Shown here piece by piece: positions 25,282 to 34,139 of a stretch of 64,000 bases of DNA; positions within the stretch are counted from its first letter, which is position 1, and every line of letters starts with the position of its first letter. Under the pieces are notes generated by a model, which did not search any database, was not told the DNA's origin, and saw nothing but the letters and a program-made list of their open reading frames with translations. Made by a program: the position numbers and the translations under genes. The stretch lies in NCBI GenBank assembly GCA_017694845.1, contig JADIMI010000083.1:1-64000 (forward strand). Direction: 5' to 3'. The stretch comes from Candidatus Cryptobacteroides intestinavium (lineage in GTDB: Bacteria; Bacteroidota; Bacteroidia; Bacteroidales; UBA932).

Positions 25282-26697
25282 ATGAAAAAAAGTATATGCC
25301 TGTATTTCCAGGTACATCAGCCCTGCAGATTGAGACTGTACAGGTTCTTTGACATAGGGAAGGATTCCCATTATTACGATGACTTCGCCAACAGGACGAT
25401 TCTCCGCAGGGTTGCGCAGAAGTGCTATCTTCCTATGAACGAACTCCTTCTTGAGCTTATCAAGGCATACAAGGGGGAATTCAAGGTGGCATTCTCCATC
25501 TCCGGCTCCGTGCTTGAACAGTTCGACCGCTATGCACCGGAGGTCATAGAGAGTTTCCGCAGGCTCGCGGAGACGGGAAGCGTGGAATTCCTTTCGGAGA
25601 CATATTATCATTCCCTTGCTTCCCTCGCCTCCCCGGTAGAGTTCAGACATCAGGTGGAAAGGCACAGGGAGGCCATCAATCATTATTTCGGGGTTACACC
25701 GACAACGTTCAGGAATACCGAGCTCATCTATTCCGATGCAATCGGGGAGATGGTCTATGATATGGGATTCAAGACAATGCTTACCGAAGGCGCAAGGCAC
25801 GTGCTCGGATGGAAGAGCCCGAACTATGTTTATTCAGGGGCAAAGGCGCCGAAGCTCAGCCTGCTGCTGAAGAATTCCTCCCTCAGCGATGACATCGCTT
25901 TCCGGTTCTCTGACCGCAACTGGTCCGACTGGCCTCTTACCGGAGACAAATACGTGGCCTGGATCAAGGCTGCCGCCCAGAACGATGAGATAGTCAATCT
26001 GTTCATGGACTACGAGACTTTCGGCGAGCACCAGAGCGCCCAGAGCGGAATCTTCGACTTTATGAGATATTTCCCGGAGGTGGTGAAGAAGGACGGGGAG
26101 TTCGAGTTCGTCACCCCATCCGAGGCTGCGAAGAAGCATAAGCCTGTGGCTCAGCTTGATGTGCCTGATCCTATCTCCTGGGCCGATGAAGAGAGGGATG
26201 TCACTGCATGGCTCGGCAACGAGCTGCAGAACGATGCGTTCAAGAAGCTGTACAGCCAGGAGGAGAAGCTCGCCCTTCTTGACAACGAAGACCTCTGGGC
26301 CGACTACGGTCATCTTCAGGAGAGCGACCATTTCTATTATATGTGTACGAAGTTCTTCTCCGATGGTGCCGTGCACAAGTACTTCAATCCGTATGATACT
26401 CCTTATGAGGCATTTATAAATTATATGAATGTGCTCAGCGATTTTATTTTGAGGGTTGATGATGCAATTTCGGTTTCTGATGCTAACTTTGCCGGCTCAA
26501 AAAAGGAGACTGCGGCGAAGAAGACAGGCAGACCTGCCGTAAAGACCGTGAAGAAGACCGCTTCCAGTTCGGCGAAAGCTGCAGGGAAGCCGGCTGCCAA
26601 AGCTGCAGGAAAGACCGCTGCGAAGACGGTAAAGAAGACTGCGGCAGCAAAGACGGCTGTGAAGGCTGCCTCAAAGACAACAAAGAAGACAAAATAA
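25282..26697 (+). CDS. GH57 family alpha-glucan-acting enzyme with Lys/Ala-rich C-terminal tail
   Basis: Residues 1-405 are a GH57 (beta/alpha)7 barrel: motif LYFQVHQPCRLR at the start, nucleophile Glu147 in FRNTEL, acid/base Asp243 in FMDYETFGEHQ. GH57 enzymes act on alpha-glucans (alpha-amylase, branching enzyme or glucanotransferase); the exact reaction is open. Residues 407-471 are a separate, very basic tail of Lys, Ala and Thr repeats (AAKTVKKTAAAKTAVKAASK is typical), like histone H1 or AlgP-type tails, with no acidic residue after the first few. Such a tail could bind polyanions such as nucleic acid or phosphorylated glycogen. The stop is directly followed by the next ATG. Confidence 0.9.
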   Translation: MKKSICLYFQVHQPCRLRLYRFFDIGKDSHYYDDFANRTILRRVAQKCYLPMNELLLELIKAYKGEFKVAFSISGSVLEQFDRYAPEVIESFRRLAETGSVEFLSETYYHSLASLASPVEFRHQVERHREAINHYFGVTPTTFRNTELIYSDAIGEMVYDMGFKTMLTEGARHVLGWKSPNYVYSGAKAPKLSLLLKNSSLSDDIAFRFSDRNWSDWPLTGDKYVAWIKAAAQNDEIVNLFMDYETFGEHQSAQSGIFDFMRYFPEVVKKDGEFEFVTPSEAAKKHKPVAQLDVPDPISWADEERDVTAWLGNELQNDAFKKLYSQEEKLALLDNEDLWADYGHLQESDHFYYMCTKFFSDGAVHKYFNPYDTPYEAFINYMNVLSDFILRVDDAISVSDANFAGSKKETAAKKTGRPAVKTVKKTASSSAKAAGKPAAKAAGKTAAKTVKKTAAAKTAVKAASKTTKKTK

Positions 26698-29600
26698 ATG
26701 AGCAGAGAATTGATCAGACCTGACTATCTTTTTGAAGTCAGCTGGGAGGTCTGCAACAAGGTGGGCGGCATATATACCGTCCTTGCGACCAAATCCCTGT
26801 ATCTCAAGACAGAACTGAAGAGGCATCATATTCTGGTAGGCCCGGATGTATGGATGAACACCGAGAGCAATCCCGATTTTATCGAGGATCCGCTGCTGTA
26901 CCGCGACTGGAAGGCGCAGGCTGCGACCGAAGGTCTCAGGATAAGGGTGGGAAGATGGAACGTCCAGGGACATCCGACGGCCATACTGGTGGATTTCAAG
27001 CAGTTCCTCACGGACCAGAACAATATACTGACCGAATACTGGAAAAAGTTCGGAGTAGACTCTCTGACAGGAAACTGGGACTACAAGGAGTCCGCCCTGT
27101 TCGGCTATGCGGCAGGTAAGGTCATCGAGAGTTTCTACAGGTATAACCTCAGTCCGGCGGACAAGGTGGTCGCCCAGTTCCATGAATGGATGACAGGGGC
27201 GGGTCTGCTGTATATCAAGGGTACGCAGCTCCCGATCGCGACGGTGTTCACTACGCACGCCACAGTGGTAGGACGATGCCTCGCCGGCAACAACCTTCCT
27301 CTGTATGATTCAATGTCGTTGTACGATGGGGATTCCAAGGCAAGGGATTTCAATGTGCTTGCTCGTCATTCCCTCGAGAAGAAGTCGGCCCAGAACGCGG
27401 ATATCTTCACCACGGTGAGCGAGATCACTGCAAAGGAGTGCAAGCAGTTCCTCCAGAGGGATGTGGACATCATTACTCCGAACGGGTTCGAGAATGACTT
27501 CACTCCGGCCACCGATGAAGAGTATCAGCAGCTCAGGTCGGCCGCCAGGGCGAAGCTTGTCGAGGTAGCGACGGCCATGTCGGGCGAGACAGTCCCGGAC
27601 AATTCCATTTTCGTGGGGATAGGCGGACGCTATGAATGGAGAAACAAGGGAATCGATGTGTTTATCGATGCGCTTGACAGCCTCAACCGCTCCTCTTTCG
27701 AGGGAAAGAGCATCCAGGCATTCATCTTCATCCCTTCCGGCAACAACGGTCCGGACAAGGAACTCGTGGCGAAACTGTCCGGCAACGGCTCATCATATGT
27801 GACCAGGACTTCCCATTATCTGATCGATCCCGAATACGATATCATCTCCAGGAGGCTCAATGAACTCAATTTCAAGAATGCCATCGGAGACAAGGTCAAG
27901 GTGTATTTCATCCCATCGTATCTCAACGGCAATGACGGTGTGTTCAATATGACCTACTATGATCTTCTCGCTGGTCTTGATCTCACTCTGTTCCCTTCAT
28001 ATTATGAGCCGTGGGGCTACACCCCTCTCGAAAGTCTTGCGTTCAAGATCCCGACCGCGACGACTACACTGGCCGGTTTCGGACTGTGGGTGAAGGATCA
28101 CTGCAAGGGTGAGCATCCGGGTATCGTGGTCATCCAGCGCAACGATTCCAACTACAGGAATGTGGTCGAGGATGTAGTCGGCAGGGTCAAGGAGATCGCC
28201 CGTCTGACCAAGGAAGAAAGGAAAGCATATATGGACAATGCCAGGGAGGTGTCCGAGATAGCTCTCTGGAAAAATAATATCGTGTATTATAAGGAAGCCT
28301 ATTCCGAGGCGCTTGAGAAAGTGATCGCGGAGAAAGGGGCATTCCCTGAAGTAAGAGATGATAAGACTATGCATTACAAGAAGATAGACGTCAACCAGCC
28401 ATCCTGGAACAGCGTCTTTGTGTCAAGGCACCTGCCGGACAGTCTGAAAGGGCTCGAGACTCTTTCAAGGAACCTCTGGTGGTGCTGGAATGAATCAGCC
28501 AAGAATCTTTTCAGATCTGTGGATGAACAGGCATGGGAGGAATCGGGAGAGAACCCGATAGCTATGCTGGACAAGGTGAAGCTCAAGAGGTACAAGGCTC
28601 TGGAAAAAGATCCGGCCTTCCTGGGCAATCTTGAATCTGTCATGGCCGAGTTCAATGCCTATATGTCGCTCAAGGCGGAGCGCAAGTCCCCTTCCATAGC
28701 ATATTTCTGTATGGAATACGGACTCGATACGTCCCTGAAGATATATTCCGGAGGACTGGGAATCCTTGCAGGAGACTACCTCAAGGAGACCAGCGACATG
28801 AATACCAATCTGGTGGCTGTCGGCCTTCTCTACAGGTACGGTTATTTTACCCAGATGCTGTCCGCACAGGGTGAGCAGGTGGCAAAATACGATGCCCAGA
28901 ACTTTATGAAGATCCCTGCATCTCCGGTGCGAGATGCGGATGGGAACTGGATGGTGGTAAGCGTGGCCTTCCCGGGCCGTACTCTTAACGCCAGGCTCTG
29001 GAGAGTGGATGTCGGCCGCACTGAACTGTATCTGATGGATACAGACTATGAGGACAATCTGCCGGAGGACAGGTGTGTCACCCATCACCTCTATGGAGGA
29101 GACTGGGAGAACAGGCTGAAGCAGGAGCTCCTGCTCGGTGTCGGCGGTATCCGCGCCCTGCGCAAGCTCGGGCTGAATCCGGAAGTGTACCACTGCAACG
29201 AAGGACATGCTGCATTCATCGGTCTGGAAAGGCTGAGAGAGTATATAAACAATGACAATCTCGACTATCCGGAGGCTCTGGAGGTCGTAAGGGCATCATC
29301 CCTGTTCACGACCCATACTCCGGTACCGGCAGGACACGACACTTTTGACGAAGGACTCCTCCGCAAGTATATAGGGCATTATCCTCAGCGCCTGAAGATA
29401 GACTGGACCACGATGATGGGTCTCGGCAAGCTCAACGGCGAGGATGTGAACGAGAAATTCTCCATGAGTATCCTGGCGGCCAATCTGTCGCAGAATATGA
29501 ACGGTGTCTCATGGCTGCACGGAGAGGTCACCCGCGAGATGTTCTCCAATATGTGGCCGGGGTATCTGCCTGAGGAGCTCTATGTCAGCTATGTGACCAA

Positions 29601-30933
29601 CGGTGTCCACTATCCTACATGGACTGCCCAGGAGTGGAAGGATATCCACGCCCGTGTGTTCGGAGATGAGTTCAAGACACATCATTATGACAAGTCTTGC
29701 TTCGAGGGGATCTACAAGATATCCGATGAGGAGATATGGGGTGTCAGGACAAAGCTCCGCAGGAAACTTATAGATGAGGTCAAGGACAGGCTTTCCAACC
29801 CTGCCGCCACCAACCACTATTCTCCCAAGCAGATAGTCACCATCAAGGAGACTCTCCGTGATGATGTGCTTACCATAGGGTTCGCAAGACGTTTCGCGAC
29901 ATACAAGAGGGCATATCTGCTGTTCCGTGACCTTGACAGGCTCAACGAGATCGTCAACGATCCCGACAGGCCGGTGCAGTTCATATTCGCCGGAAAGGCG
30001 CATCCTGCAGACAAGGCCGGACAGGATCTTATCAAGAGGATCGTGGACATCTCGAAGATGGACCAGTTCATCGGAAAGATAGTGTTCGTCCCTGACTATG
30101 ACATCACCCTGGCCAAATATCTTGTGCAGGGAGTCGATGTATGGATGAACAATCCTACCCGTCCGCAGGAGGCATCCGGGACATCCGGGGAGAAGGCCTC
30201 CATGAACGGAGTGATGCATTTCTCCGTCCTTGATGGATGGTGGGTAGAGGGGTATAAGCCGGGAGCCGGCTGGGCTCTCCCTATGGAAAGCACCTATGAT
30301 GACCCGAACTATCAGGATGAACTCGATGCCGCGACTATCTATGCGACTATCGAGAACGAGATAGCCCCTGCATTCTACAATACGGATGCGGATGGACGTT
30401 CTTCCGAGTGGATAGAGTACATCAAGAACACTGTGGCCCAGGTTGCATGCAACTTCACCACCAACAGAATGCTCACCGACTATATCAACCAGTACTATAA
30501 CCCTCAGTCGGAGAGGACTGCAAGCCTTGTCGCTGATGACTACAGGGTGGCGCGCCAGATTGCGGCCTGGAAGAAGCATCTGCGCAGGGAGTGGCAGAAT
30601 GTCGGTGTGATTTCGATGGTCAAGCCGGATAGCTCCCATGATGACATAGCTCTCGGCAAGGAGTTCAACGCCGAGGTCGTCCTCAGCATAGGAGACCTTC
30701 AGCCGGAAGATGTCGGAGTGGAGCTTCTGTTCGCTTCATCTGACTCGAAGGGAGCCCTTCACATACAGGAACATTTCGAGTTCACTCCTGTGGAGAACAA
30801 TGATGGTGTGGTCAGGTACCAGGCTTCCCTTCTGCCGCAGACCACAGGTCTGTACCAGGTGGCGGCCAGGATCTATGCAAGGAATCCGCTGCTTCCTCAC
30901 AGACAGGATTTTGAACTTGTAAGATGGTTGTAG
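26698..30933 (+). CDS. Fused glycogen synthase (GT3) and alpha-glucan phosphorylase (GT35)
   Basis: One 1411-residue polypeptide. Residues 1 to about 550 are a eukaryote-like GT3 glycogen synthase: FEVSWEVCNKVGGIYTVLATK at the donor site and the E-x7-E catalytic segment YEPWGYTPLESL near 435-443. Residues about 560-1411 are a short-type alpha-glucan phosphorylase: the DUF3417 lead-in (LSRNLWWCWN), NEGHAAFIGLERLR, and the pyridoxal phosphate site with Lys1166 in GTSGEKASMNG. GT3 enzymes normally use UDP-glucose; phosphorylase releases glucose 1-phosphate. Synthesis and breakdown of glycogen in one chain suggests shared regulation. No stop or frame change interrupts the join. It begins immediately after the GH57 stop and overlaps ribF by 10 bp. 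Confidence 0.93.
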   Translation: MSRELIRPDYLFEVSWEVCNKVGGIYTVLATKSLYLKTELKRHHILVGPDVWMNTESNPDFIEDPLLYRDWKAQAATEGLRIRVGRWNVQGHPTAILVDFKQFLTDQNNILTEYWKKFGVDSLTGNWDYKESALFGYAAGKVIESFYRYNLSPADKVVAQFHEWMTGAGLLYIKGTQLPIATVFTTHATVVGRCLAGNNLPLYDSMSLYDGDSKARDFNVLARHSLEKKSAQNADIFTTVSEITAKECKQFLQRDVDIITPNGFENDFTPATDEEYQQLRSAARAKLVEVATAMSGETVPDNSIFVGIGGRYEWRNKGIDVFIDALDSLNRSSFEGKSIQAFIFIPSGNNGPDKELVAKLSGNGSSYVTRTSHYLIDPEYDIISRRLNELNFKNAIGDKVKVYFIPSYLNGNDGVFNMTYYDLLAGLDLTLFPSYYEPWGYTPLESLAFKIPTATTTLAGFGLWVKDHCKGEHPGIVVIQRNDSNYRNVVEDVVGRVKEIARLTKEERKAYMDNAREVSEIALWKNNIVYYKEAYSEALEKVIAEKGAFPEVRDDKTMHYKKIDVNQPSWNSVFVSRHLPDSLKGLETLSRNLWWCWNESAKNLFRSVDEQAWEESGENPIAMLDKVKLKRYKALEKDPAFLGNLESVMAEFNAYMSLKAERKSPSIAYFCMEYGLDTSLKIYSGGLGILAGDYLKETSDMNTNLVAVGLLYRYGYFTQMLSAQGEQVAKYDAQNFMKIPASPVRDADGNWMVVSVAFPGRTLNARLWRVDVGRTELYLMDTDYEDNLPEDRCVTHHLYGGDWENRLKQELLLGVGGIRALRKLGLNPEVYHCNEGHAAFIGLERLREYINNDNLDYPEALEVVRASSLFTTHTPVPAGHDTFDEGLLRKYIGHYPQRLKIDWTTMMGLGKLNGEDVNEKFSMSILAANLSQNMNGVSWLHGEVTREMFSNMWPGYLPEELYVSYVTNGVHYPTWTAQEWKDIHARVFGDEFKTHHYDKSCFEGIYKISDEEIWGVRTKLRRKLIDEVKDRLSNPAATNHYSPKQIVTIKETLRDDVLTIGFARRFATYKRAYLLFRDLDRLNEIVNDPDRPVQFIFAGKAHPADKAGQDLIKRIVDISKMDQFIGKIVFVPDYDITLAKYLVQGVDVWMNNPTRPQEASGTSGEKASMNGVMHFSVLDGWWVEGYKPGAGWALPMESTYDDPNYQDELDAATIYATIENEIAPAFYNTDADGRSSEWIEYIKNTVAQVACNFTTNRMLTDYINQYYNPQSERTASLVADDYRVARQIAAWKKHLRREWQNVGVISMVKPDSSHDDIALGKEFNAEVVLSIGDLQPEDVGVELLFASSDSKGALHIQEHFEFTPVENNDGVVRYQASLLPQTTGLYQVAARIYARNPLLPHRQDFELVRWL

Positions 30934-31823
30934 CGACCGGATTCTTCGACGGTGTCCATACCGGGCACCGTCTTGTCCTTGGCCGTCTTGTGGAGACGGC
31001 GAGAGCACGCGGAGATGAGAGCCTTGTAGTGACTTTCTGGCCTCATCCCCGCAATGTGCTTCAATGCGATGCGAGTTCGTTGAGACTTCTTACATCCCTG
31101 GATGAAAAGAAGGCCCTGATAAAGTCCCTTGGTGTAGACAGGATAGAGGTGGTGGAGTTCACAAAGGAGTTCAGCAGGCTCACCGCGGAGGAATATTTCC
31201 GGGACTATGTGTCCGCGCGTTTCGGCGGGACGGCTGTGGTGCTCGGATACGACAACAGGGTAGGCTCTGACTGCAGTACACCGGAAGATGCGGCGACAGC
31301 GGCTGCGCAGGCAGGTCTGGAGGTGATCATGGCGGACAGGCTGAATTCCGATACCGGTACAGCCGTCAGCTCCACGTGGATAAGGGCTATGATAGAGGCA
31401 GGGGAGGTACAGACCGCCGCCGGGATGCTGGGCTACGGCTACAGTCTGACCGGAGTGGTGGTGGCCGGAGAGCGGCTCGGCAAGTCCATAGGCTTTCCGA
31501 CTGCCAATATGGAACTTTATGAACCTCTGAAGCTGATTCCTGAGAACGGGGCGTACCTTGTCAGGGTCAACACCCTCGGCAGGGACTTTTACGGGATGTG
31601 CAATATCGGCAACCGCCCTACTGTCCGGGAAGGCAACGCGAGGACTATCGAGACCAATATCTTTGGATTTGATGAAGACATATATGGACTTGATATCCGG
31701 CTTTCCTTCATAAGAAGGATAAGGAAGGAGATCCGGTTTGCCTCTCTGGATGCGCTGAAGGAGCAGCTTGTCAAGGACAGGGAATTATGCAGGAACCTTA
31801 TTGATACGGTATATGGAGACTGA
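30924..31823 (+). CDS. ribF: Bifunctional riboflavin kinase / FAD synthetase
   Basis: A 299-residue enzyme that turns riboflavin into FMN and FAD. The N-terminal nucleotidyltransferase has GFFDGVHTGHR and TFWPHPRNVL, the later SSTWIRAMIEAGEV segment, and the C-terminal flavokinase domain has GKSIGFPTANM and NIGNRPTV. It is a few residues shorter at the N-terminus than many RibF proteins, beginning directly with the first Rossmann strand; no upstream start is possible without running deeper into the phosphorylase gene. It overlaps that gene by 10 bp, so it is translated from the same message. Its link to glycogen genes is probably just operon order. Confidence 0.93.
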   Translation: MVVATGFFDGVHTGHRLVLGRLVETARARGDESLVVTFWPHPRNVLQCDASSLRLLTSLDEKKALIKSLGVDRIEVVEFTKEFSRLTAEEYFRDYVSARFGGTAVVLGYDNRVGSDCSTPEDAATAAAQAGLEVIMADRLNSDTGTAVSSTWIRAMIEAGEVQTAAGMLGYGYSLTGVVVAGERLGKSIGFPTANMELYEPLKLIPENGAYLVRVNTLGRDFYGMCNIGNRPTVREGNARTIETNIFGFDEDIYGLDIRLSFIRRIRKEIRFASLDALKEQLVKDRELCRNLIDTVYGD

Positions 31824-31974
31824 GGATTTAAACGGATATGATGCTGCTGATTGCGGATGCGGTCAGAGGCGTGAATCTGCGGGACAGGTGGTTTCAGGAG
31901 ACCGCAAGGAAAAGATCGACCTGAAAAAACTTGTCATATATTCTGAAATTATGTCTCCGAAGTTCAAGGAGTAA
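31813..31974 (+). CDS. Small conserved-looking protein overlapping the ribF end
   Basis: 53 residues starting at an ATG 11 bp inside the ribF end. The C-terminal part KEKIDLKKLVIYSEIMSPKF resembles the closing segment of a small uncharacterised Bacteroidetes protein I have a memory of, which raises the odds that it is real; the N-terminal half (with a C-G-C motif) looks variable. No function can be offered. Co-translation with ribF is likely. The alternative is chance reading frame in a short spacer. Confidence 0.55.
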   Translation: METEDLNGYDAADCGCGQRRESAGQVVSGDRKEKIDLKKLVIYSEIMSPKFKE

Positions 31975-31985
31975 AATAAATTTCT

Positions 31986-31993
31986 TATATTTG
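31986..31993 (+). promoter_or_regulatory. -7 box of greA
   Basis: TATATTTG is a perfect TAnnTTTG match, 105 bp before the greA start and only 11 bp after the preceding small gene. Confidence 0.7.
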
Positions 31994-32001
31994 CAAGGAA
32001 A

Positions 32002-32036
32002 GGGTTCTGTGTAGGAATACAACAGAACTCCTTTTT
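32002..32036 (+). terminator. Terminator-like hairpin in the greA leader (possible attenuator)
   Basis: GGGTTCTGT (32002-32010) pairs with ACAGAACTC (32022-32030; one G-U) and is followed by CTTTTT. It begins about 5-8 nt after the predicted start of transcription and lies some 63 bp before the greA ATG, so RNA polymerase must pass it to make greA. Confidence 0.6.
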
Positions 32037-32098
32037 AATTTGTCTGTACAGAACGATTTTTAGGAACAATTTGTCGGAACGACACAAAAACAAGTATT

Positions 32099-32566
32099 AT
32101 GGCTATACATTATATGACCCAGGAGGGTCTGGACAAGTTAAAGAAGGATCTGGCGGATGCTGTTGCGCAGCGTCCGGTGATATCCGCCCAGATTGCGGAG
32201 GCGAGAGACAAGGGTGACCTTTCTGAAAATGCCGAGTATGAAGCGGCCAGGGAGGCCCAGGGACTGCTTGAGCTGAACATTGCCAAGCTTCAGGATCTGG
32301 TCGCCAACGCAAGGGTTATCGATGAGTCCCAGATAGGGACCGAAAAGGTGCAGATGCTCAACAAGGTGAAGGTGAAGAACCTCACGAACGGAATGGTGAT
32401 GGAATTCACCCTTGTAGGGGAGAGCGAGGCCGATTTCGCGCACGGGAAGCTTGCGGCCACGACGCCTATCGGCAAGGCCCTGATGGGACATTCCAAGGGG
32501 GAGACCGTAGAGGCCCACGTGCCGTCAGGTGTCATCAAGTTCGAGATACTGGATATTACATTATAG
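32099..32566 (+). CDS. greA: Transcription elongation factor GreA
   Basis: 155 residues, standard GreA length: an N-terminal coiled-coil hairpin whose tip carries the catalytic acidic pair in RDKGDLSENAEY (Asp40, Glu43), and a C-terminal FKBP-like domain ending in GVIKFEILDI. GreA enters the polymerase secondary channel and stimulates cleavage of backtracked RNA, restarting stalled complexes. It has its own promoter with a terminator-like leader. The HIT gene starts 3 bp after the stop, so the two are one transcript. Confidence 0.97.
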   Translation: MAIHYMTQEGLDKLKKDLADAVAQRPVISAQIAEARDKGDLSENAEYEAAREAQGLLELNIAKLQDLVANARVIDESQIGTEKVQMLNKVKVKNLTNGMVMEFTLVGESEADFAHGKLAATTPIGKALMGHSKGETVEAHVPSGVIKFEILDITL

Positions 32567-32569
32567 ATT

Positions 32570-32977
32570 ATGGCAACAGTTTTCACAAAGATCGCCAAGG
32601 GCGAGATCCCATCCTACAAGGTGGCGGAGAACGATGATTTCTATGCTTTCCTTGACATAGCCCCGATGGCGAAAGGACATACGCTGGTCATTCCGAAACA
32701 TATCGAGGATGACTATATCTTCCATCTTGACGGGAAGACATATACCGGTCTCTGGGAGTTTGCCCGCAAGGTGGCTGTAGCGCTGAAGGCCGCCGTGCCT
32801 TGCAGCAGGGTGGGTGTGGCTGTCCTCGGAATGGAGGTCCCTCATACTCATATACATCTTGTACCTCTGCAGAGCGAGTCTGATATGGACTTCAGGAAAA
32901 AGAAGCTCGAGCTTGCATCCGATGAGATGGCGGCCATAGCGGAATCAATACTGAAAGAATATGAGAAGCTTCAGTAG
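32570..32977 (+). CDS. HIT family nucleotide-binding hydrolase
   Basis: 135 residues with the histidine triad H-T-H-I-H (His92, 94, 96) and the N-terminal TVFTKIAKGEIPSYKVAEND typical of HINT-type purine nucleotide phosphoramidases and Ap4A-type hydrolases. The family removes groups linked to AMP; the true substrate in Bacteroidales is not established. It is 3 bp after greA, and its 3' end overlaps the next gene by 17 bp. Confidence 0.95.
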   Translation: MATVFTKIAKGEIPSYKVAENDDFYAFLDIAPMAKGHTLVIPKHIEDDYIFHLDGKTYTGLWEFARKVAVALKAAVPCSRVGVAVLGMEVPHTHIHLVPLQSESDMDFRKKKLELASDEMAAIAESILKEYEKLQ

Positions 32978-34118
32978 ATATCTGCTTTACGCCATCTGCT
33001 ACGGCTTCATAGCCGCGGCTGTGGTGTCCTGTGCCGGCAAGGCTTCAGTGAAGTGTACCCTGGCAGACGCCCCGGAATCGGAAGTGATAGTCAAGCTTCT
33101 GAATATCAATCAGTATGAAGTTCTTGATACGGTGAAGACCGATGCTGCCGGGCAGTTCCTGTATAAGGTGGATGTCGAGAAGGCGCAGCCGGAGTTCGTC
33201 TATCTTTTCTACAAGGATACGCGCATAGCCTCTCTCCTGCTCCAGAAAGGGGACAGGGTGACGGTAGAGGCAGATACCCTCGGTTCATATACGGTGTCCG
33301 GATCGGAAGAGTCGGAAAAGCTTATGCAGGTGGAGAAGGACCTGGCGGATTTCTCTGCAAGGTTCATCGCCCTGTCCACAAGGCTGGATCAGACTGACCA
33401 GACGTCCCCTCAGGCCGATACATTGAGAAGGCAGCTTGCAAGGGAATATATAAACTATTACAGGGGCAGATTGAGGTATGTGATGTCCAATCCGTATTCG
33501 ATGACGACAATCCCGGTTCTGTTCCAGATGGTGGGAGTCAACCTTCCGGTATTCGGGCAGCAGACCGATGCCATCCATTTTTCTAATGTGAGTGATTCCC
33601 TGGAGACCCTGTATCCTGATTCGAGATATGTAAAGGCTCTCAGGCGGGAGGCTGACAGACGGTACAGGATGCTTGAGATGTCCACTATGCTCGAGAAGGC
33701 CGAGCCGGTGGATTATCTGGATCTCGATCTGCCGGATGTGACAGGGGTGAAACGAAAGTTGAGCGGAGTCGGTGCGAAGGTCATCCTCCTTCATTTCTGG
33801 GATCCGGCCCAGCCGGCGCAGAAGATGTTCAACAATGATGTGCTCAAGCCTCTGTATGAGAAATATTCCGGCAAGGGACTCGAGATATACCAGGTGGCGA
33901 TCTCTGCAGACAAGGCCGGATGGGCCAGGACTGTCAAGGACCAGGGACTCGGGTGGATTAATGTATGTGACGGACTCGGGACAGCATCCTCTGCCGTATC
34001 TACATACAATCTGTCGGCTCTGCCGGTATCGTTCATATTGTCTGACGGGCAGATGCTTGATGAAAGGGTGACCGATGCGGCATCGCTCCGCAGAGTCCTT
34101 GACAGACTCCTCAAATGA
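32961..34118 (+). CDS. Thioredoxin-fold (TlpA/AhpC-TSA-like) lipoprotein lacking the redox cysteines
   Basis: A lipoprotein signal (Cys24, V-V-S-C) is followed by a DUF4369-like beta domain (about 28-125), a helical linker, and a C-terminal thioredoxin-like domain (from about 255). Bacteroidetes are rich in such TlpA-like envelope proteins, which usually keep a W-C-x-x-C motif. Here the equivalent place reads HFWDPAQPAQK, with Gln at both cysteine positions, so thiol-disulphide exchange is not expected; a chaperone or binding role is possible. The start overlaps the HIT gene by 17 bp; no other suitable ATG gives a signal peptide. It converges with tsaB. Confidence 0.78.
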   Translation: MRSFSRYLLYAICYGFIAAAVVSCAGKASVKCTLADAPESEVIVKLLNINQYEVLDTVKTDAAGQFLYKVDVEKAQPEFVYLFYKDTRIASLLLQKGDRVTVEADTLGSYTVSGSEESEKLMQVEKDLADFSARFIALSTRLDQTDQTSPQADTLRRQLAREYINYYRGRLRYVMSNPYSMTTIPVLFQMVGVNLPVFGQQTDAIHFSNVSDSLETLYPDSRYVKALRREADRRYRMLEMSTMLEKAEPVDYLDLDLPDVTGVKRKLSGVGAKVILLHFWDPAQPAQKMFNNDVLKPLYEKYSGKGLEIYQVAISADKAGWARTVKDQGLGWINVCDGLGTASSAVSTYNLSALPVSFILSDGQMLDERVTDAASLRRVLDRLLK

Positions 34119-34139
34119 CGCAGGCCCCGGAAGAGGTAT

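Noticed and set aside
26484..26493. TAACTTTG inside the GH57 coding region as promoter for the GT3-GT35 gene
   Set aside because: A short match within coding sequence, 200 bp from the next start, in an operon with zero spacing; probably chance.
26500..26697. The Lys/Ala coding repeat at the GH57 end considered as frameshift or separate gene
   Set aside because: It is in frame with the catalytic domain, ends in a proper stop and the next gene starts directly after, so it is a true protein tail.
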